A DNA stretch of 64,000 nt, from contig OX579635.1 of assembly GCA_951230915.1 (NCBI GenBank), positions 24,242,001 through 24,306,000 of the forward strand, read 5' to 3'. This document shows, piece by piece, positions 58,430 through 64,000 of the stretch. Position numbers and translations under genes: made by a program. Below the pieces are notes generated by a model, which worked only from the letters and a program-made list of their open reading frames with translations, had not been told where the DNA came from and did not search any database. This stretch comes from Antitrichia curtipendula (Eukaryota; Streptophyta; Bryopsida; Hypnales; Leucodontaceae). Numbering within the stretch: position 1 is the stretch's first letter; the number at the start of each line of letters is the position of its first letter.

Positions 58430-58545
58430 ACTTGGCTCTCATGTGGGATTCTCGCGTGAGCGCGAGTTAGGGTTGCAGCTCCGTCCGCCTGCTCCTGCTG
58501 CAGCATCCGCGGTCCCGCTTCTCTCGCGTCGCTCTTTCACTTGTG
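58430..58545 (+). promoter_or_regulatory. Probable first leader exon / transcription start region of SAC3A
   Basis: A sharp switch from AT-rich repeat DNA to GC-rich sequence occurs here, with CpG-containing runs such as TCTCGCGTGAGCGCGAG and GTCCGCCTGCTCC. It ends at a consensus splice donor. No clear TATA box is visible upstream. The exact start site cannot be fixed from sequence. Confidence 0.4.
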
Positions 58546-59244
58546 GTGAGTGCTTTCATTCTTCTGCTCATTCTCTTTCCGCTAATTTTCCTGCTTTTTC
58601 TTTTGTCGACCACTGTTTTCTACGCGGTGATAGCGAATTCTTGGAGCAAGGACGGGGTTTTAGAAGCTCAGCATTTCCAGAAGTCGTTTCGTCGTGGAGG
58701 TGGTGAAGCCGTAGCGACACAGAGATTCTGGTTGCATGCCATGTTTCTGCTTGATTAGGTTAAACGAGTCCTTTGGTATTGGCGATCCTGTTTCGAAGGG
58801 ATCACACGTGGAAGGATTTGCCCCCTTGATTTTGAAACAGAGGCTGTTACGACGAAGATACTAGGTCATGGTTCCGAAATTATTCAATGCAGTGATTGTC
58901 TGGGGTTTACGGTGATGGTTGTGATTTTTCAAAGCGTTGTTGAGGAAGGGTGTGGGTTGGTGTCCACTCATTCCAATGGATCATGTGTAGGCGGGCAAGC
59001 ATTTTTTAGCAGCCAAATTTTGAGTCGGTGCACGCACTGATATGATTCAGAGATTTGAAAGAAATTTTGTTGAGCTGCCTTTTTGCCCAGCCGTTCTTGG
59101 AGGCAGCGAATGGAAGAGGTTTCTGTGGCAGGGTTGTGGAGGGTGATCAGGCAGTGCTCAGACAGCGAACGGAAACGGGTTGGATGACCCGCGCGAGTAG
59201 TGATTAGGTATTGCGTCTCTTGATGATTTTGTAACCTAATTCAG
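58546..59244 (+). other. Probable 5' UTR intron of SAC3A
   Basis: A good donor (GTG followed by GTGAGTGC) lies at 58546, just after a GC-rich, leader-like stretch at ~58430-58545. A pyrimidine-rich acceptor ending TAATTCAG lies at 59237-59244, about 180 bases before the ATG. The interval is T-rich and has no long frame. Splicing is inferred from these sites only; other acceptors, for example near 59204, are possible. Confidence 0.45.
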
Positions 59245-59420
59245 AGGAGCCATATTTTTAGGCATTCATGGTGTTGAGACCAGCAGCCAGTATTGCTTTA
59301 CGTGCTGAGGCTTCCGTTTCGGTGCGGGTCTGCAAGTTTGCTAGACTCGGGCGTGGCCGAGGATGGGCAAAAGCAGGTCACCTCGAGTTGAAGCAGTATT
59401 GAGTTGAACCCTATTCATTA

Positions 59421-59559
59421 ATGGCAGGGGTTGGCGACGAGTATGACAACCGGAGGATCAATGTGTATGGCGCTCCGTCCTCGCGGGACAACAATGTTGT
59501 GGCGTATTCCGATCCCGGAAGTGCTTGGGGTGGCCAACTCTACGATCCAGCGTCCCAGC

Positions 59560-59591
<32 letters not shown>

Positions 59592-62500
59592 TACGGGTAT
59601 TATCCGGAGCAGCAGACGGAGGACCGAGGGCAGGGTGGGCAAGACGGCATGGCAGCCCCTCCTTTGCCCGCAATGCCACCCCCGCAGGCCCCCTTGCCAC
59701 CGGGTTTGGCGACGACCGGGCCGTGGGCGGGGAGCGATCCAGGGGCAGCAGCGAATGGCGGCAGCGATCCCTACGCCGCGTACAATTACGCTGTGCAGCA
59801 GGTGCAAGAGTATGGTGGTTACGGAGCCGGTGAACTGCAGTCCGGCAACAGCTATGGCAACCCTACCCCGGTGGCTGCAAACGGCTCGCAAGGGTCGTAT
59901 GCGCAGGGTTACGCGGGGTACAATTACGCGGGCGACCAGAATGCATACAATTATCAGGGATATCAGGGATATCCGAAGCAGGGGGAGAACACGTATGGTC
60001 AGAATGCGGCAATGTACAGCAACGCCGTCGCTCCACATGCGGCTCCTGCTCAGTATCCCCACCCCGGCAGCCACCCGGATGCAGGTTCTTACGGAACCAG
60101 CGGCAACTACTACGATCCCAATGGCTACCAGTCCGCTGGCTATCGACATCCAGGTGATGTTGAACAGGCTCAGAGCTCTTGGGGCGATCCCAACCAGGGT
60201 AAGTACAGCTACGGAGGTTACGTGAACGCCGGCTATGGAGCTGTGACTGGAAAGGCGGACGATAACACGCAGTATGCAGCTCCCGATTACTCGCAGCAGT
60301 GGGCGGAATACTATGCCAGTTTGGAAGCTGCTGCCCAAGCTGGTCCACAAGCTGCTAATGGGGAGAGCAATGGCGGTGCCCAGGCAGCAGCAACAGCAGC
60401 AGCTCAGGCGTCGGCAGCACCAACGTATGCGAGTGTTGTGTCTGCTCCCACTGCCCAGCAACCACCTCCTCCTGGCACTGCAGCACCTGTCGTTTCTTGG
60501 GCAGCCTCTGCTGCGTCGCAACAAGGATACCGTGAGTTGCACGGTTCCGAGCTTTCTTCAGTTACGGAAGCTCCGAATGCAGGCGCGGTTTGGGTTGGCG
60601 GTGTCGTTCAGGCGTCCCAGAGCGATCATTTGAACCAGGGATACTTTCCACCGCTGCCGACGCAGACGAGACCGGCTGCGGTTCAGCCTGAGGATCAACC
60701 GCTGGAGTTTCATAAGGTTGATGGCGGCCACACTACTCCGCAGCAGCAGCATCAACAGCCGCAGCATTTGCCTATGAAAGCCGCGAAATTGCACATCGTG
60801 ACGAATCCCCGGATCACTGGGAATGCTGTCGGTGTGGGTGCGGGCAAGGAGACGGCGAAACCGGCTTACTTGAGCGTTTCTGCGAAGAAGGCGGGTGTTT
60901 CCAGCGCATCTACGGATGCTGTGGCGGACGCGACGCTGCAGCCCGGGATGTTTCCGTCCTCGTTGCGTGCTTATGTGGAGCGAGCTTTGTCTCGATGCAA
61001 GGATGAGTCTCAGAAAGCGGGTTGCCAGGCCATCATGAAGGACATGATCACGAGCGCTTCGATGGATGGTACGTTGTTCACGAAGGATTGGGACACGGAG
61101 CCTCTTTTTGCCATACCTCCGGCCTCATCTTTGGGTTCGTCTACGAAGAAGCCGACGCAGGTGCAGAGCAGTTTGGACAAGCCCGAATGGAGCCTGTCCC
61201 GTCGTCTGAAAACTCGTTGGGAGGCTCCCGCGCCGGAGAGTTCCGATGACAAAGCCGCTCGGGGTCACAGTTTTTACGGCATTGGGAGGGAAGGCATTTC
61301 GGATGCGTCGAAAGAGAAGAACAGCGTGCCTTCTCAGAGCAAATGGGAGAAGCGGGAGAATACGTGGAACAAGTCGTCGAGTGCGACGACGAGCACTCCA
61401 GACGCTGTAGATATGAAGAACCTATCGAAGAGGGGTTTGAAGAGGCTTCGGAAGGTGGGTCTGAATCTGAAGTGGGGCGATACGAATCCTTCGAGCGAGA
61501 GCGAAGAGGAGCCTGGATTTCATCTGGGATCTGTGTCAACGGCCGACACCCCCGAAGAGAAGGAGAGACGTCAGAACCGTTTCAAGCGTTTCGATCGAGG
61601 GAAGGAGCATTCTGTGAGAGGAGGGAAGGGTTCGGTCCGTGGGAGGGGAGCATCAGCGGGGAGTGCGAGTGCTCGTCGGGCTACGGCGCTGCAGCTGGCT
61701 TTGAGTTCTGGTGAGGGTCAGAACGGTCGCGCGGTGGAGGACATCGACTGGGATTCTCTGACGATCCGCGGCACCTGCCAAGAGGTGGAGAAGCGTTACC
61801 TTCGTCTGACTTCGGCTCCGGATCCCGGTACGGTGAGACCCGAGGACGTGTTGAGGCGAGCGTTGGAGATGGTGAAGAGCACTTCGAAGAGCTATTTGTT
61901 CAAGTGCGAGCAGTTGAAGTCGATCCGTCAGGACCTGACTGTGCAGCGAATCCGTGACGAGTTCACGGTGGAGGTGTACGAGACGCACGGTCGCCTGGCT
62001 TTGGAGTCCGGGGATCTTCCTGAGTACAACCAGTGTCAGACCCAACTGAAGTCTTTGTACGGGGAGGGCATCCGTGGCTGCAGCAACGAGTTCGCGGCGT
62101 ACAGCTTGCTGTACATTCTGTTCAACCGCGGCAACAGCCGAGACCTTGTGTCTGCGATGTCGAGGCTTACCGCCGACGGAAGGCGTGACTCTGTGGTGCA
62201 GCACGCGCTGGCCGTGCGGCATGCTCTGGCGATGGGCAACTACACTTCTTTTTTCCGTCTGTACCGTCGAGCTCCTGTGCTGAGCCCTTGCTTGATGGAC
62301 ATGCACGTGGAGAAGATGCGTTTCGAAGCGGTGAAGTGCATGACTCGTTCGTACCGTCCTACGATTCCCGTGTCTTCTGTGGCGCGTGCTCTTGGGTTCC
62401 TCGTTGAGTCAATTTCTGAAGGGGAATCTGAGGTCGTGGGTGAAGGGTTTGAGGAGTGCGAGGAGTGGTTGAGGGTCCACGGCGCCCAAGTGCAGTTGGA

Positions 62501-62630
62501 CGTGAGCTCGAGCGAGTTGGTGGTGGAAGCGAAGTTGAGCTCGACGAGCCTGTTCATGCCTGAGCCTGAGGACGTGGTTCCCCACGGCGACGCGAATCTG
62601 GCTCTGAACGACTTTTTTTCGCGTTCGTAG
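59421..62630 (+). CDS. SAC3A: SAC3 family protein A (THP3/LENG8-like, SAC3/GANP domain)
   Basis: A single uninterrupted frame encodes 1069 residues. The N-terminal ~450 residues are low-complexity (Gln, Tyr, Gly, Ala, Pro), with a polyglutamine run near residues 46-57. Residues ~507-562 hold a plant SAC3A block (SLRAYVERALSRCKDE, then FTKDWDTEPLF). A basic, NLS-like part lies at ~670-755 (KRGLKRLRKVGLNLKWGD, then RGGKGSVRGRG). The SAC3/GANP domain spans ~775-990 (IRGTCQEVEKRYLRLTSAPD, LKSIRQDLTVQRIRDE, MRFEAVKCMTRSYRPT). The C-terminus MPEPEDVVPHGDANLALNDF fits the family end, so the protein looks complete. An in-frame stop at 59400-59402 precedes this ATG. Family knowledge: yeast Thp3 and animal LENG8 are nuclear SAC3-domain proteins working in mRNA maturation, partnered by Csn12/PCID2-type PCI proteins. 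The coding part is far more GC-rich than its surroundings and has no intron. An expressed retrocopy is an alternative, but the 5' UTR intron argues against it. Confidence 0.9.
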
Positions 62631-63150
62631 TGTTTCCTAGGTTGTACCGTGGACGTTTGGTGGACGGGTTGAGGTTCTTGGTAGGCCAATTGAGTCGGTT
62701 TAGTGCGTGTTTAGGAATGCTATTGATCCTGTAACAAGTATGAAAGAGCTCGCCGTGTTGAGCATGAGCATGAGCATGAGCGAGCATGCTTGAACGGGTT
62801 GAGGAACACCATTTTATTGTGCAGAAATCTGCATCGCGCTTATCCTATAAAGTTTTTCGTTGAGACCCCGAAGGCAGGGTCACGAGAAGGATACTTGGAG
62901 TTTCTTGGACTGTCTTTGGAATTTGAAAGCTGGTCTACCTTTCACTTGAGAGATTTATAAAGAATTTTCCCTTGATTTTGGAGGGTTGTCATATTAATAG
63001 CGTTTCAATATTTTTTTTAGTTCATGCTGCGAAGCCTCATGGATTGCCTAAATTCAATTACTGAAGTACGCCTTCATTGTGAAAAAAAACATAAGGAAAC
63101 TGTATTTAATCCATTAAATCAATAAAGTATGGTTCTGATTCGTAAGTCCA
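62631..63150 (+). other. 3' UTR of SAC3A with polyadenylation signal
   Basis: Sequence after the TAG stop stays unique and moderately GC-rich for about 300 bases, then becomes AT-rich. A canonical AATAAA sits at 63121-63126. A small GAGCAT hexamer array (about four units) lies at ~62758-62788 within the UTR. The end point is approximate. Confidence 0.5.
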
Positions 63151-63896
63151 AACTAGTTCTTCGACAATGATTTGTCTTTGGAGTGTGTGACCGAATTATC
63201 AAGTTATTTTGAATTAGTGAGAGGTTATATATATTACTATGTTTTATTAGTTTTTTACAAAATTAAATTTTTTTTGGTGACACAAATTTTCATGTGTCAC
63301 TAATTTCTCCCCATTACTAATAGGACAAATTAGTGTAGTTTGTGGTGTCATCTTACTTCAAATATCAAGGATTCCGGATCAATTCATATCTTCAAGTTTC
63401 CTTTGTACTCAAGTGCTTTCAAAGTTTATTTTACTTTGTTGTTCACGTTTTACCAAATTTTGTGTTGAGAAGTCATGCTCATTGGCTATATTGAGTGGGC
63501 TAGTGTGGCCAATCAACCTAACCAACAGATTGTAAGGGTGGTCTTCCATGTACAAAATCAACCAAGCTTTGTAAAAAAACCAAAAGGTTTTGTAAAATTC
63601 TATGGGAAAGAGTGCAATATTTGCAAGATGAGAATTAGAATTCTTGGCAACAACATTATAGAGAGAGGCAAATAAAGAGGAAGGGAAGGAACCTTTCCAA
63701 CTTCTAAAAAATAATTTTTTTATTAGGCTTGAACTTTTCGGTTGCTTTTAGTTTGGCATCAAGACAAAACTACTCCTAAAACATAGTTTTTCTTTACTCA
63801 TAGAAGAGTATACATCATGGAAGTTGGCAAAAGCAATTCTAACTATAGAAAATTTGAAAATTGTTTCTCATTTTGTCTTTGCATGGTAGTTTATCC
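63151..63896. other. No feature seen downstream of SAC3A
   Basis: AT-rich. GTGACACAAATTTTCATGTGTCAC (~63278-63301) is an 8-bp-arm hairpin. The 66-codon frame at 63475-63675 has no recognisable motif. Confidence 0.4.
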
Positions 63897-63900
63897 TTAA

Positions 63901-64000
63901 TTCCTAAAGGACCAATTGGAATGGCGTTTTTTGCAACATAGCAATTTTGGGCAATTTACTATAAATAAAAAGTTTAATTGTTTTTCTTTGAAATTTTCAT
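63901..64000 (+). repeat. TTAA-family terminus (TTCCTAAAGGACC), copy c, cut by window end
   Basis: TTAA (63897-63900) then TTCCTAAAGGACCAATTGG and TTTTTTGCAACATAGCAATT, matching copy b over the visible ~90 bases. It continues past the window. Confidence 0.5.

Noticed and set aside
59431..60225. 264-codon open frame overlapping the SAC3A start
   Set aside because: It overlaps the SAC3A reading frame in another phase, and its composition mirrors the repeat-rich sense strand. No independent support.
59418..60542. 374-codon open frame on the minus strand
   Set aside because: It lies wholly antisense to the SAC3A N-terminal region. Its serine/valine/arginine/leucine-rich content is what a GC-rich low-complexity coding region gives in the reverse frame; no domain is seen.
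61653..62306. 217-codon minus-strand frame
   Set aside because: Antisense to the conserved SAC3/GANP domain; a by-product of biased codon use.

Overview
This window reads as nuclear DNA of a land plant or close streptophyte relative. It is AT-rich and dominated by repeats, with a single convincing protein-coding gene near the right edge. That gene (59421-62630, + strand) encodes a full-length plant SAC3 family protein A (THP3/LENG8-like, SAC3/GANP domain). It has an uninterrupted 1069-codon reading frame, a probable intron in the 5' UTR and an AATAAA signal about 490 bases after the stop. An intron-free coding region in such repeat-rich DNA, and transposase remnants of types I associate with seed-free plants, hint at a bryophyte, lycophyte or similar lineage. 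This is a weak inference; I cannot name the species.

Layout. 1-9 kb: small DNA transposons, including two large foldback elements, an almost perfect hairpin, a Tourist-type MITE (TSD TTA), a TA-flanked family with ends AAGGTAGGAGGC, a CACTA-type foldback and a Stowaway-like element. 9.2-12.9 kb: possibly nested TTAA-flanked elements and a 27-bp minisatellite. 14-17 kb: degenerate tandem and dispersed repeats. 17-23.2 kb: a decayed multi-segment coding remnant of an unrecognised family with a BED-like zinc finger, interrupted by about 2 kb. 25.5-37.8 kb: a 12.3-kb composite bounded by hAT-like inverted termini and a near-identical 8-bp target duplication. It is filled with inverted, block-permuted non-coding LTR-retroelement-like sequence and many GC-rich minisatellites. 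38-45 kb: a TA-flanked MITE with a bZIP-box palindrome, a 1.05-kb CACTA element with a perfect 3-bp TSD, and a Tc1-type (DD34E) transposase pseudogene. 46.5-47.7 kb: a hAT-like transposase pseudogene. 48-58 kb: more foldbacks, a TTAA-flanked element and a Stowaway-like element carrying a nested foldback. 58.4-63.2 kb: the SAC3A gene. The far right edge begins another TTAA-flanked repeat.

The mobile sequences fall into several classes (hAT, CACTA, Tc1/mariner-Stowaway, PIF/Harbinger-Tourist, LTR-like, and a TTAA-flanked family). None has an intact transposase here. No tRNA, rRNA, CRISPR array or bacterial feature was seen. The repeat calls rest on termini, target duplications and repeat-to-repeat comparison by eye; no alignment or database search was run.
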